Source: Flavobacterium branchiarum
GTDB taxonomy: Bacteria; Bacteroidota; Bacteroidia; Flavobacteriales; Flavobacteriaceae
Length of the DNA stretch: 64,000 nt
Assembly (NCBI RefSeq): GCF_030409845.1
Contig: NZ_JAUFQQ010000003.1
Span: forward strand, 1 to 64,000
Reading direction: 5' to 3'
Position numbers and translations under genes: made by a program
Notes under the pieces: model-generated
Databases searched by the model: none
Seen by the model: only the letters and a program-made list of their open reading frames with translations
Told to the model about the DNA's origin: nothing
In this document: positions 8,614-17,309 of the stretch, in pieces
Layout of the letters: every line of letters starts with the position of its first letter
Numbering within the stretch: the stretch's first letter is position 1

Positions 8614-9183
8614 ATGTCAAACGAAAAAGCGGTCGATTATTTCGACAGACACCCATCAAGCAATGAATGTCATATTACATCTGACAACAGAGTATTTCAC
8701 ACTAAAGGAACTGCTGACAGTCATGCAAACGGGCTAAAAGACAATAAAGTTAATTCTCATTACAGAAGTGATTACGAATTATCGAACATAGAAGTACTTG
8801 GTCCTGATATTGAAACTGGCATCGCAACTGAAACGCCTGAAGAAAAAGAAGCTAAATTAAAATTGAGAGTTGATAAATTAGTCTCTTTAGGTTTCCAGCA
8901 GATTGAAGACAATTTTGTTAATGCCGAAACTAATAGCAGTATTTCTGCTACTGATGTTTTTGAATCAACAGATGAGCTGTTTGAAATTTCAATCACACCC
9001 CCTAAAACCCAACTCAAAAAAGTTTACACTATTGAAGATTTGAAAGTTTTTGATTTCGAATCAGATTATGAGGTCATCAAGGCAATTGTTAAAGGTTTAG
9101 CCCTTGAAAGTGCTTCAAATTCTAAAAAAGACCTTTTAGAGGCTATTACAAAAGCAAAAGCTAATTTAGAAAGTCAAGAATAA
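8614..9183 (+). CDS. Phage protein of unknown function with C-terminal helical domain
   Basis: A 189-residue protein between the lysis genes and the tail sheath. The N-terminal 50 residues (DYFDRHPSSNECHITSDNR, with FHTKGTADSHANGL) form a compact motif that I associate loosely with small Bacteroidetes phage proteins. The C-terminus (IVKGLALESASNSKKDLLEA) resembles a SAP/HeH-like helical hairpin, with a Leu-Ser-Lys pattern. The middle is acidic. A head-completion or tail-connection role fits the position but is not shown. The stop codon overlaps the sheath start by one base. Confidence 0.6.
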   Translation: MSNEKAVDYFDRHPSSNECHITSDNRVFHTKGTADSHANGLKDNKVNSHYRSDYELSNIEVLGPDIETGIATETPEEKEAKLKLRVDKLVSLGFQQIEDNFVNAETNSSISATDVFESTDELFEISITPPKTQLKKVYTIEDLKVFDFESDYEVIKAIVKGLALESASNSKKDLLEAITKAKANLESQE

Positions 9184-10343
9184 TGGAACTAGGAACCGGA
9201 ACGCCAAAGGTTACTGTAGCAGTAGCCTCGGGCAACCTCCAACGTCAGTTGCAAATTATGGATGGTGTTGCAGGACTTATGGGAACGGCCCAAACTAAAA
9301 TAGGTGTAATTGAAACTGTTTTTGGTTATGATGATGCAATAGCAAAGGGTTACACCGTTGCAGCGGAACCATTTTTAAACAAGGCTATTGAGGTGTTCTA
9401 TCAGGAGTTGGGAGGTAATAAGGCTTTAACTATTCTTGGAGTTGAAGACACAATGACTCTTACGCAAATGGTTACTTCGACTAATGCAAACGGTCTTAAA
9501 AAGTTACTTAATTCAGTACAAGGTAAAATCACCATTGTCGGGTTAATTCGCAAGCCAAGCGAGGCTTACGCAATGTCAGAAAATCTCTTTTTGGATAAAG
9601 ATGTAGAGGACGCATTGTTAGCATCTAAAACATTAGGACAATATCAGCAATCAATCAATAAGCCTGTTAGAATGCTTATTGAGGGTAGAGTTGCCGATTT
9701 AGAAGCTGATTTGTTCGAACCTAATACGGTTGGGAATGGTTTTGCGGGTGTTGTACTTGGTAGCAATTTGAAAGATGGTTCTGGCGCCAGTGGTGTTGCT
9801 TTGGCTTTGGCCAGATCAGTTAAATACCAATCTCATATAAAAATTGGCAATGGGCAAAATGGTCCTTTGACTATTTCTGATGCATTTATCGGTGACAGAG
9901 CTATCGAAGATTATTACCCGGAGGAACTAGATATTTTTGCCAATGCAGGTTACATCATAATGCATCGACGTGACGGATCAGCAGGATATTATTTTGCAAG
10001 AGATAATATGGCGACTAATGACGATTTCAGAATCTTAGTGCACGGCAGAATAATTGATAAAGCTCAAAGAATTGCTACAGCAGCCGCAACTCCAATGTTA
10101 GAAACTTCTGTTCGTGTGAATGCTGATGGAACCATCAATGGGACCGATGCGAAAGATTTAGAAGAAACAATCTCTCAACAATTGAGATCACAATTAGCGG
10201 GTCAGGTAAGTGATATTGATGTTAATGTACCAACTGATGTAGATATAATTAATACTAGCACTGGAGCGATTGAAGTCAAAGTTTTGCCTCTTGGCTATTT
10301 GACCTGGATTAAAGTAAAAATAGGTTTAACTGCTAATTTATAG
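9183..10343 (+). CDS. Tail sheath protein (DUF2586-like)
   Basis: The contractile sheath subunit, 386 residues. The N-terminus (LGTGTPKVTVAVASGNLQ) and the region with GVIETVFGYDDAIAKGYTV followed by IEVFYQELGG are typical of the DUF2586 sheath group of Bacteroidetes phages. The C-terminal part (LETSVRVNADGTINGTDAKD, then a beta-rich end) matches the strand-exchange arms of sheath proteins. It is followed 2 bp later by the tube gene, the universal sheath-tube order. It marks the phage as a myovirus-type contractile particle. Confidence 0.82.
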   Translation: MELGTGTPKVTVAVASGNLQRQLQIMDGVAGLMGTAQTKIGVIETVFGYDDAIAKGYTVAAEPFLNKAIEVFYQELGGNKALTILGVEDTMTLTQMVTSTNANGLKKLLNSVQGKITIVGLIRKPSEAYAMSENLFLDKDVEDALLASKTLGQYQQSINKPVRMLIEGRVADLEADLFEPNTVGNGFAGVVLGSNLKDGSGASGVALALARSVKYQSHIKIGNGQNGPLTISDAFIGDRAIEDYYPEELDIFANAGYIIMHRRDGSAGYYFARDNMATNDDFRILVHGRIIDKAQRIATAAATPMLETSVRVNADGTINGTDAKDLEETISQQLRSQLAGQVSDIDVNVPTDVDIINTSTGAIEVKVLPLGYLTWIKVKIGLTANL

Positions 10344-10345
10344 CT

Positions 10346-10780
10346 ATGAATATAAATATAAGTTCATCAGAGTGTGCATTTGCAAATTTTGAGATTAAAA
10401 TTCTAACGCGAACAATTAAAGGATTACGCGGGTTTAGCTTCAAAAAAGAAGTTGAAAAAGAACATTTATACGGGGCTGGTGATGAAGCTATCGATATTCA
10501 ATCTGGTAACAAGAAAAATTCAGGAAGTATAAAGGTATTAGGTTTTGAAGCTGATGCCATGAACAAAGCCGCAAGAATTGCAGGATTTGAAGACATTACC
10601 GAGGTACCACATGAGCTAATTGTAATCACTTGTACATATCGAAAAAGATTGGTTGACCCAATCTCTACATACATCGCTTCAGGTGTTGCTTTTACGGAAT
10701 CAGGTGTTGATCTGGAACAAAATGCAAAGTTTAGAGAAATAACATTGCCTTACCTGGCAATGAATGTAAGATTACCATAA
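10346..10780 (+). CDS. Tail tube protein
   Basis: A 144-residue protein immediately after the sheath gene. Beta-strand-rich sequence with an IKGLRGFSFKKEVEKEHLYG segment and a DIQSGNKKNSGSIKVLG loop matches the tube fold of contractile phages (gp19/FII-like), where a small beta-barrel hexamer stacks inside the sheath. Size fits. The call depends mostly on the gene order sheath, tube, chaperone, tape measure, which is intact here. Confidence 0.75.
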   Translation: MNINISSSECAFANFEIKILTRTIKGLRGFSFKKEVEKEHLYGAGDEAIDIQSGNKKNSGSIKVLGFEADAMNKAARIAGFEDITEVPHELIVITCTYRKRLVDPISTYIASGVAFTESGVDLEQNAKFREITLPYLAMNVRLP

Positions 10781-10796
10781 CATCAAAAACAAACAA

Positions 10797-11201
10797 ATGA
10801 CAAAAACTGCAGTAAACAAAGGAAATTTAAAAGGCGCTTTCGCTAATCGTAAAGCCAAAGAAGTTGAAAAACTTAAAGAGTTTGATTTAACACCATATAT
10901 CGAAAAATTTGGGGAGCCAAAGTTAGAGGAATGGAAGCAACTAGCTGGAGGCCGTAAGTTGATCTATTTAAAACACGAAACTGACTTGGCAGTTTTAAGA
11001 CCTCCGACAGCCGATGACTTAGGCGACTATATGGAAGCGATAGGAAGTGCCGGACTGAGCAAAGCTGTTGCAATGGTGATGGAGCAACTTTGGTTGGATG
11101 GTGATATTATCCTAATCGAAGATGAAGAAAAATTCATTTCTGTTTTCTTACAGATAAACAACATCTTGGAAGGGAAGAAAGCCGAGTTTTTTCGCGCTTA
11201 G
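10797..11201 (+). CDS. Tail assembly chaperone, first frame (gpG-like)
   Basis: A 134-residue protein between tube and tape measure, the place of tail assembly chaperones that coat the tape measure during tail building. Helical and charged, with LTPYIEKFGEPKLEEWKQL and LIYLKHETDLAVLRPP. It ends at TAG 11199-11201 just after a T6 run (11187-11192), and a second open frame continues for 58 codons to 11367. This two-frame layout is the conserved chaperone G/GT arrangement of tailed phages, so most ribosomes would make this short form. Confidence 0.75.
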   Translation: MTKTAVNKGNLKGAFANRKAKEVEKLKEFDLTPYIEKFGEPKLEEWKQLAGGRKLIYLKHETDLAVLRPPTADDLGDYMEAIGSAGLSKAVAMVMEQLWLDGDIILIEDEEKFISVFLQINNILEGKKAEFFRA

Positions 11202-11367
11202 TAATAAAGGCATAAAAGATTGCCAGAATAAAAAAGCAGGACTAGATCACCTGATTGTATTTGGGTGTATGAAATTCGGAGCAAATGCCTTAAAAGATTG
11301 GGGTGATGAAACATTTTTCTATCGGACCGGGATTGCACTTGAATTATCAAAAAAAGAAGAAACTTAG
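11191..11367 (+). CDS. Tail assembly chaperone, frameshift extension (GT-like)
   Basis: Open frame of 58 codons with no start of its own, encoding a helical segment with CQNKKAGLDHLIVFGCMKFG and ending LELSKKEET at 11365-11367, three bases before the tape-measure ATG. It is entered from the first chaperone frame by a +1 or -2 shift at GAG TTT TTT CGC. Phage Mu uses a -2 shift at a comparable G6-CGA site in the same gene pair (from memory of the literature). A Phe tRNA slipping +1 from TTT to TTC would also work. It is too short to be found as a normal gene. Confidence 0.65.
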   Translation, partial: FALSNKGIKDCQNKKAGLDHLIVFGCMKFGANALKDWGDETFFYRTGIALELSKKEET

Positions 11368-11370
11368 GTT

Positions 11371-13080
11371 ATGAATAACACGATTGATTTTGTTTTAAGA
11401 ATGCGTGACATGGCAAGCTCGAACCTAACCCGATTAGGTTCGACTTCTCAGTCCGTGTTTAACAGGATGAGTCAATCGGCTAATCAAATGACTGGTCGCA
11501 ACCGTATTTTAGGAATGAGCTTTGCCGAGCTACAGAATAAAATTAGACAAGTTGAAGACACAATTAGCAGAAGTACTATTCCTAGTCAAATTGCAATGGC
11601 TCGACGTGAGCTAGCCTCTTTACAAAGGCAATCGGTTAGTCATTCGGGCAATACAAGTTTTTCCTCTGGTAGCAGTTCTAAAGGTTTAGGTGTTGGAGGC
11701 GTTGCAATTGGTTCTATGATTGGCAATTTAGCTTCCTCTGGTGTTTCAATGTTGCTAAACGTGGTAACTGCTGGTGTTGGCACAATGATTGAAAAAAGCT
11801 TTGAAAAAGAGCGAGCAATTACTGGATTGACTACTTTTTTAGGCAAGCAGGGCGCGCAAGATGCATATAAAAATATTAGAGAGGATGCAAATGCAACGCC
11901 TTTTGATACTGCCTCGCTTTTAGAGGTAAATCGTTCTTTGATTTCAGCGGGACTGAATGCTAAGGCAGCCAGAACTGATACTATGAATTTAGCTAACGCC
12001 GTTTCGGCTGTTGGTGGCGGAAATGATATTTTATCAAGGATGGCCGCTAATATGCAACAAATTAAGACAGTCGGGAAAGCTACAGCAATGGACATTCGAC
12101 AATTTGGAATAGCCGGAATTAATATTTATACCATGTTGGCACAATCAACAGGCAAAAGTATTGACCAGGTCAAGGAAATGGAAGTCACTTATGAAGACCT
12201 TGCAAAAACTCTGGCGATGGCAAATTCTAAAGGAGGTATTTATGAGGGAGCTATGGCGGCGCAATCGCAAACAAAATCTGGAAAATGGGACACTGTTAAG
12301 GATAACTTTACGACTGCAGCATCTGATTTAGGTGATGCGTTTTCACCAGTTATCAATAAGTTTCTCGATATGGGAATTAAGTTCGCTAATGGTATTGGTC
12401 CTATGATTGAGCGTGCACAACCTTATATCGATGCATTTGCCAACGGTGTAGGTAAAGCGGTCGACTATGTTACCCAAATTGTTAGCGGTACAGGCAAGTG
12501 GAGTGAATGGGTTGCAATAGCTAAAAGCCTTTTTAACGTCATGTACCCAATTATCCAAAACATAGCTCTTAAGCTTTGGGATTTTGTAAGTCGAATAGTA
12601 GAGTTTGTGCGTAAAAGTGAAATTCTAAAGGACGTTTTTAGGTTTATTGGATGGTACATGAAAAATATTGGTGATGCTATAGGTGTTGTTTTAGATGGCA
12701 TTCTTTGGGTTTGGAACAACCTTGTAGAACCTATTTTAAATAAAATAGAAGCTTTTTACAAGTGGATAAAAGGCAATAATACAATTAATGTAAAAGGTAC
12801 AAAAACCTTAATTACTCCTAAGACACCAAAAGATGAAAGTCCAGACGATTCGCCATTAGGTGCCGGAGGTTCATTAATGGCTTCAAATAACGCATCTGGA
12901 AAATCAGCGGGTGAAACCGTTTCCGGTTCGGGTCCAAAAGTGGTAAATATCCAAGTAGGAAAGTTTTTTGAAAACCTGCAATTTACTACCATGAACGCCA
13001 ACGAATCAGTTGATGAAATGGAAAGAATTGTAATGGAATGTTTAGCGAGAATAGTATATAACGGTTCAAAAATGGTTTAA
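11371..13080 (+). CDS. Tail tape measure protein
   Basis: A 569-residue protein that sets tail length. The N-terminal third is helical (RMRDMASSNLTRLGSTSQ), followed by a Gly/Ser-rich segment with a membrane-active stretch near residues 105-140, the conserved tape-measure core around FLGKQGAQDAYKNIREDA and PFDTASLLEVNRSLISAGL, and a hydrophobic region (residues about 390-460) with WVAIAKSLFNVMYPIIQNIA. This organisation is typical of phage tape measures. At 569 residues it predicts a rather short tail by the usual rule of roughly 1.5 angstrom per residue. Confidence 0.85.
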   Translation: MNNTIDFVLRMRDMASSNLTRLGSTSQSVFNRMSQSANQMTGRNRILGMSFAELQNKIRQVEDTISRSTIPSQIAMARRELASLQRQSVSHSGNTSFSSGSSSKGLGVGGVAIGSMIGNLASSGVSMLLNVVTAGVGTMIEKSFEKERAITGLTTFLGKQGAQDAYKNIREDANATPFDTASLLEVNRSLISAGLNAKAARTDTMNLANAVSAVGGGNDILSRMAANMQQIKTVGKATAMDIRQFGIAGINIYTMLAQSTGKSIDQVKEMEVTYEDLAKTLAMANSKGGIYEGAMAAQSQTKSGKWDTVKDNFTTAASDLGDAFSPVINKFLDMGIKFANGIGPMIERAQPYIDAFANGVGKAVDYVTQIVSGTGKWSEWVAIAKSLFNVMYPIIQNIALKLWDFVSRIVEFVRKSEILKDVFRFIGWYMKNIGDAIGVVLDGILWVWNNLVEPILNKIEAFYKWIKGNNTINVKGTKTLITPKTPKDESPDDSPLGAGGSLMASNNASGKSAGETVSGSGPKVVNIQVGKFFENLQFTTMNANESVDEMERIVMECLARIVYNGSKMV

Positions 13081-13082
13081 TT

Positions 13083-13727
13083 ATGTTTAGTACAAATACA
13101 GTAGTTGATTTAGTAAAATTATATAAAACCTATTTTGCAAACTCACCTTATTTTATTACTGATAAGGATTCTTTACAACCCACAACAGAAGAAACGGGAT
13201 ATTCCATAACAACTGAAAATACACGTCCAAAAGGTAGTATTGATTATTCAAGTAAAAATATTCCTTTCAATAAAATTGGTGCTTACGGACAGGCGATTTG
13301 GTTTCCTGTAACTCTTAAAACAACAACAATTGATAATAATGGTAATGCTGTTTTTGTAGAGATTGAAATCGAAGCCTGTACCGTTGGCGTTAATTTAATG
13401 AAGGAAATAGTTAGAACCCCTGTAAGTGAGCGTAAAGGAAAAGTAAAAGAGTGTTTTGCTATTGATGATTATAAATTTACAATAAAAGGTTTTTTAATTG
13501 GAAAAAACAAAATGGTCCCTGAAGATCAAATAACTACTTTAAAACAAATTTTTGAGAGTACTAGCCCTGTTGAGCTACATGGCGGTTATCCAGAAATATT
13601 TTTAGATGATAGTTGTCAAGTTGCTGTAAGTACTTTGGATTTTCCAGAAGTACAAGGAAAAGCAGTCTGGATACGCCCTTTTTCGATGACCCTTGAAACG
13701 GATTATATATTGGACTTAATCATATAA
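13083..13727 (+). CDS. Baseplate/tail protein, DUF6046-like
   Basis: A 214-residue beta-rich protein between tape measure and the baseplate hub gene. Sequence features such as GAYGQAIWFPVTLKT, a conserved-looking VNLMKEIVRTPVSERKGKVKE and IDDYKFTIKGFLIGKN match the DUF6046 group found after the tape measure in Bacteroidetes phages as I recall it. In this position other phages carry DNA-circularisation or LysM-type baseplate proteins. The precise function is unknown. Confidence 0.6.
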   Translation: MFSTNTVVDLVKLYKTYFANSPYFITDKDSLQPTTEETGYSITTENTRPKGSIDYSSKNIPFNKIGAYGQAIWFPVTLKTTTIDNNGNAVFVEIEIEACTVGVNLMKEIVRTPVSERKGKVKECFAIDDYKFTIKGFLIGKNKMVPEDQITTLKQIFESTSPVELHGGYPEIFLDDSCQVAVSTLDFPEVQGKAVWIRPFSMTLETDYILDLII

Positions 13728-13730
13728 TAA

Positions 13731-14720
13731 ATGTTTTATTTAACAAGCGATATCGCAATTGGAGGTTATCCAAATATAAAGCCATCAAAAGTTTCTTGGA
13801 AAACAGATATTAATAGTTTTACAGATACCTGTACAATTGAATTGCCAAGGATTAAATATTTGACAAATGAGAAAACGATTACTGAAGATATACAAGAGCC
13901 AAATAATCGTTCAGAATATCTTTTTAAAGAAAACGACAAAATCAGCATATTGCTTGGTTATGATGGTAATAACGTAAAGCGTTTTGAGGGATTTATCAAG
14001 CGAGTAAATATGGGAATTCCTGTAAAAATTGAATGTGAAGGATACAGCTATTTATTATATGACATCATTTTTAATAAAACTTATTCAGTCGTAACTGTAA
14101 AGCAGTTGCTAACTGATCTATGCTTAGGAACTGAAATTGTTTTATCAACTGAAATACCAAACGTTCCTTTAAAAAATGTTCGATTTAAAAATGCCACAGG
14201 TATTCAGGTTTTGGAATGGCTAAAAAAAGAGGTGCATTTGTCGGTTTACTTCAATTTTAATGAATTGTATGTAGGTACTCAATACGGAAAGAAAGGCAAA
14301 ACGGTAAAACTTCGTTTAGGTTGGAATACCGTAAAAGATGATGATTTTAAAAAACGTCTGGTTGATAAAAATATTAGAATAGTTATCCAGGAGAAAAACG
14401 GCCAAGGAGAAGTTAAGCGCACTAAATCAGATGCTGACAAGTACGACAATTTAAAAACTGTAAAAGTAAAGGCGGGATTGCCCGCTGATCTGCTAAAGCA
14501 AATTGCTAACAGGTTGCAGACCAAAAGCAATTATAAAGGGTACGAAGGCAATATAACAGCATTTTTAGAACCAGCCACAAACAAAGGAGATATAGCCGAA
14601 ATAGATGGTTACAAATATCCCGATAAATCAGGAAACTTTTTTGTAGAAAGCGTTTCGGGTGAGTTTGGAAAATCAGGAGGCAGGCAAACAATTCAATTAG
14701 GTTTTATAGCAACAAAATAA
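13731..14720 (+). CDS. Baseplate hub protein (late control D/gp27-like)
   Basis: A 329-residue protein 3 bp after the previous baseplate gene. It begins with a beta barrel (MFYLTSDIAIGGYP, SVSWKTD-type strand, then DKISILLGYDG) and contains KIECEGYSYLLYD and VLEWLKKEVHLSVYF, typical of the phage late-control D/gp44 hub fold that forms the trimer at the end of the tube. The C-terminus has the GDIAEIDGYKYPDKSGNFFV segment seen in hub proteins. Confident for the fold class, less for the exact role. Confidence 0.7.
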   Translation: MFYLTSDIAIGGYPNIKPSKVSWKTDINSFTDTCTIELPRIKYLTNEKTITEDIQEPNNRSEYLFKENDKISILLGYDGNNVKRFEGFIKRVNMGIPVKIECEGYSYLLYDIIFNKTYSVVTVKQLLTDLCLGTEIVLSTEIPNVPLKNVRFKNATGIQVLEWLKKEVHLSVYFNFNELYVGTQYGKKGKTVKLRLGWNTVKDDDFKKRLVDKNIRIVIQEKNGQGEVKRTKSDADKYDNLKTVKVKAGLPADLLKQIANRLQTKSNYKGYEGNITAFLEPATNKGDIAEIDGYKYPDKSGNFFVESVSGEFGKSGGRQTIQLGFIATK

Positions 14721-14728
14721 TTAAGACA

Positions 14729-14917
14729 ATGAAAAAAATAGCCCTTACAAAAAATAAAAAAAAACAATCAAAAGCTTTTCAAAAAGCGGTTGAGCCTTTA
14801 ATGAAATATTTGGCTAAGAATCACCATCCACATACAAAATGTATAGTTGAGAATAATATTGCTGAATTAGTAGAAGGGATTGAAGTTCATAATACAGATA
14901 AATTCATATTGGATTAA
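14729..14917 (+). CDS. Small conserved-looking phage protein
   Basis: A 62-residue basic protein (N-terminal KKIALTKNKKKQSK, then HHPHTKCIVENNIAELVEG) between the hub and the baseplate spike-like gene, overlapping the next start by one base. Small genes with an HPHTK-like motif followed by ELVEG occur at this position in related Bacteroidetes phages to my recollection. A role in baseplate assembly is likely from position only. Confidence 0.6.
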   Translation: MKKIALTKNKKKQSKAFQKAVEPLMKYLAKNHHPHTKCIVENNIAELVEGIEVHNTDKFILD

Positions 14918-15426
14918 TGCCAACATTTGATCAAATAAGAGAGGGGCTTGAAAGCCTTGCTAAGAATCATGGTCCTGCTGTAAGCAACATTGCGAAAGTT
15001 AAATCTGTTGATGAAAATACAGCTTTATGTGTTCTTGAAGATGAAGACGGACAGGAATTTTTAGACGTACGACTTCGCCCGGTTCTCTCAGATAAAAAAA
15101 GTTTCATCCTGGTACCAAAAATTGGCAGTTACGTTTTAGCTGTTCGCGTTGAAGATGATGACGACTGGATGATTATTGCAGCCGATGAAGTTACAAAAGT
15201 TGGGTATTACATTGAAAATACTATTATTGAAGTTGATGCAACCGGATTTTTATTTCAAAAAGAAAACGAAACATTAAAAAAGATAATGGTTGATTTAATA
15301 GCTGCTATAAAAGCGATGAGTTTTATTGTTTCAACTCCTGACACTTTAACTGGTAACACAACGGTGCTGAACAATATTCCACAATTCACAGAAATTGAAA
15401 TGAGAATTAATCAGTTTTTAAAATAG
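14917..15426 (+). CDS. Baseplate assembly/spike protein (gpV-like)
   Basis: A 169-residue protein with an OB-fold-like core: KVKSVDENTALCVLEDEDGQ, then VRLRPVLSDKKSFILVPKIG and SYVLAVRVEDDDDWMIIAAD. This is the pattern of the gpV/Mu gp45 spike family at the tip of contractile tails. The C-terminal part is a short helical segment rather than a long beta-helix, so a separate tip protein may exist. It lies between the hub and gp25-like genes, as expected. Confidence 0.7.
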   Translation: MPTFDQIREGLESLAKNHGPAVSNIAKVKSVDENTALCVLEDEDGQEFLDVRLRPVLSDKKSFILVPKIGSYVLAVRVEDDDDWMIIAADEVTKVGYYIENTIIEVDATGFLFQKENETLKKIMVDLIAAIKAMSFIVSTPDTLTGNTTVLNNIPQFTEIEMRINQFLK

Positions 15427-15433
15427 GTTTAAA

Positions 15434-15718
15434 ATGACAGATTTTTTATTAGATGATGATTTTGATTTATTGGTTACCGATGGCGATTTAGTTGTTGGAG
15501 AGAGTACCGCTCAACATCAAAAAATGTTAATTCTGATTGAAAAAGGAGAATTAAAGGACGTGCCAATGCGCGGTGTTGGAGCTCAAAGGTATTTAGAAGA
15601 TGACAGCCCCGAAAATTTAGCCAGGGAAATTAGATTAGAATTTTCATTTGATGGTATGACAGTAAATAAAATACAAATAGCATCCGATTTGACAATTGAA
15701 ATCGATGCAAAATATTAG
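15434..15718 (+). CDS. Baseplate wedge protein, gp25/gpW-like (Mu gp46-like)
   Basis: A 94-residue acidic protein with LLDDDFDLLVTDGDLVVGES followed by LILIEKGELKDVPMRGVG and a beta hairpin end. The N-terminal DFDL...DGDL pattern is typical of the Mu gp46/GPW_gp25 baseplate family, lysozyme-like-fold proteins that join sheath and baseplate. Its position between the spike protein and the LysM-like small protein supports this. Confidence 0.7.
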   Translation: MTDFLLDDDFDLLVTDGDLVVGESTAQHQKMLILIEKGELKDVPMRGVGAQRYLEDDSPENLAREIRLEFSFDGMTVNKIQIASDLTIEIDAKY

Positions 15719-15721
15719 AAA

Positions 15722-16024
15722 ATGACAGTAACTGTTTTAGTCTTGCAATCTTGGTTTGATTTAGCCGTACAACATACTGGAAGTGTTATGAACGCTTATG
15801 AGCTTGCTCTTGCTAATGGCGATAGGTCAGTTACTGATGATCCAATTTCAGGCGAACAAATAATAATCCCGAGCAACATTACAATTTTAAAAAAAGAAAC
15901 GGTCTATTTAAAAAGCAAAACAGCAATACTAGCTACAGGAATAACTAAGGGTCAATTAGATCAATTAACACCGCCTATAGGTATAGGAACAATGATTGTA
16001 GGATCAACATTTATAGTAGATTAA
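15722..16024 (+). CDS. LysM-like tail protein (gpX-like)
   Basis: A 100-residue protein with an LysM-type motif at its N-terminus (QSWFDLAVQHTGSVMNAYE, ending LALANG), followed by IIIPSNITI, as in tail protein X modules where a LysM fold glues baseplate parts. The remaining C-terminal half is hydrophobic and beta-rich (IGIGTMIVGSTFIVD). It is 3 bp from each neighbour within the baseplate operon. Confidence 0.65.
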   Translation: MTVTVLVLQSWFDLAVQHTGSVMNAYELALANGDRSVTDDPISGEQIIIPSNITILKKETVYLKSKTAILATGITKGQLDQLTPPIGIGTMIVGSTFIVD

Positions 16025-16027
16025 AAA

Positions 16028-16855
16028 ATGGCAAAAAAAATAACAGATATTTCAAACGAAATTTACGCTAAAATAGCTGCTGATTCAACGCTCCCAAATT
16101 CGATAAGTCAATCAGCAATTTATAGACGATTTATATTTATAATTAGTTATGCAATTTGGCTTTTAGACTCTCTTTTCGATACTCATAAAGCAGAAGTTAC
16201 TGACATTATAGAGCAACAATTTCCTCATAGACCATCTTGGTACAGAACCAAAGCAAAAGCATTTCAGTATGGTTTTGATTTAATTGAAGATACCGACAAG
16301 TATGATAATGTCGGATTTCCGGAGGAACAAATTGAAAATTCTAAAATAATTAAATATTCAGCAGTGACACAATCAGCTGGACAATTGCTGATAAAAATTG
16401 CAACTGAAAGCGATGGCGTTTTATCTCCAATTTCTACTCCTCAAAAAGCATCCTTTGATGCCTACATGAGTGAAATTACAGATTGTGGTGTAAAATATAT
16501 TGTGGTAAATCATTTACCTGACATTTTGCTGTTGAACTTACAAATATTTCGTGATTCATTGGTTATAGACAATACTGGGATGAGTATTTTATACGGGAAC
16601 TTCCCTGTACAAGATGCTATTTTAGAGTACATGAAGGAGCTTCCTTTTAATGGTGAGTTAGTGTTGTTTGATTTGGAAACAAAATTAAAAAATATTGAAG
16701 GGGTAAGAATTCCAAATATCGTAAATGCGGAATCTCAGATTATTGATATTTCTACGGGTGAGTATTTACCACCCAAAGCAATAAATGTAAAGACAATTCC
16801 AGAGAGTGGATATTTTGTAGTGCCAAATTTTGATAATGTGAAATATGTGGTATAA
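16028..16855 (+). CDS. Baseplate J-like protein
   Basis: A 275-residue protein in the gpJ/Mu gp47 position. The N-terminal region (ITDISNEIYAKIAADSTL, SQSAIYRRFIFIISYAIWLLD) and the C-terminal region (NFPVQDAILEYMKELPFNG, VRIPNIVNAESQIID) follow the organisation of baseplate wedge proteins, with the typical helical start and an interior beta domain around residues 90-200. It overlaps the next gene by 11 bp. The family call is from layout and pattern. Confidence 0.6.
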   Translation: MAKKITDISNEIYAKIAADSTLPNSISQSAIYRRFIFIISYAIWLLDSLFDTHKAEVTDIIEQQFPHRPSWYRTKAKAFQYGFDLIEDTDKYDNVGFPEEQIENSKIIKYSAVTQSAGQLLIKIATESDGVLSPISTPQKASFDAYMSEITDCGVKYIVVNHLPDILLLNLQIFRDSLVIDNTGMSILYGNFPVQDAILEYMKELPFNGELVLFDLETKLKNIEGVRIPNIVNAESQIIDISTGEYLPPKAINVKTIPESGYFVVPNFDNVKYVV

Positions 16856-17309
16856 AATAGATTTTGATAGGCTTATTCTTTTGTTGTTGCCAACATTTTT
16901 ACGAAAGCCAATATTGTTTGGTTATATCAAAGCTTTGATTTCGCCTATCAATAGTTTGCATTATCAATGGACACAAATGCGCACAGACAATTTGCTAAAG
17001 CTTTCTTATAATGGGCAAAAATGCTATTTAAGAAAAGCGCTTAATGATAAATTCGACCCTGAATTGCGGCGGATTACCATTAGTGATGTTGAACAAATAG
17101 ATCAAGATTATTTATACACCCAGTCTGAAAATTTAGATGTGTACTTGGGGGTAATTTACCTAGAGCAAGAGTTTAATTATGTAAATGGATTAGCCGAATT
17201 TTTGGTAAATGTACCAGGGATAATTTTGAACACAAAAACAAATGAAATAACTGCTGTTGTAGACTTCTATAAGTTAGCTGGCAAAAGTTTTCAATTAATA
17301 ACGATATGA
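16845..17309 (+). CDS. Baseplate protein, gpI-like position
   Basis: A 154-residue protein starting inside the end of the J-like gene and overlapping the fibre gene by 4 bp. It begins with IDFDRLILLLLPTFLRKPILF, a hydrophobic amphipathic stretch, then HYQWTQMRTDNLLKLSYNGQ. In Mu-like phages this slot holds gp48/gpI, which joins fibres to the baseplate. I do not recognise the sequence itself beyond that; the role is inferred from position. Confidence 0.5.
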   Translation: MWYKIDFDRLILLLLPTFLRKPILFGYIKALISPINSLHYQWTQMRTDNLLKLSYNGQKCYLRKALNDKFDPELRRITISDVEQIDQDYLYTQSENLDVYLGVIYLEQEFNYVNGLAEFLVNVPGIILNTKTNEITAVVDFYKLAGKSFQLITI

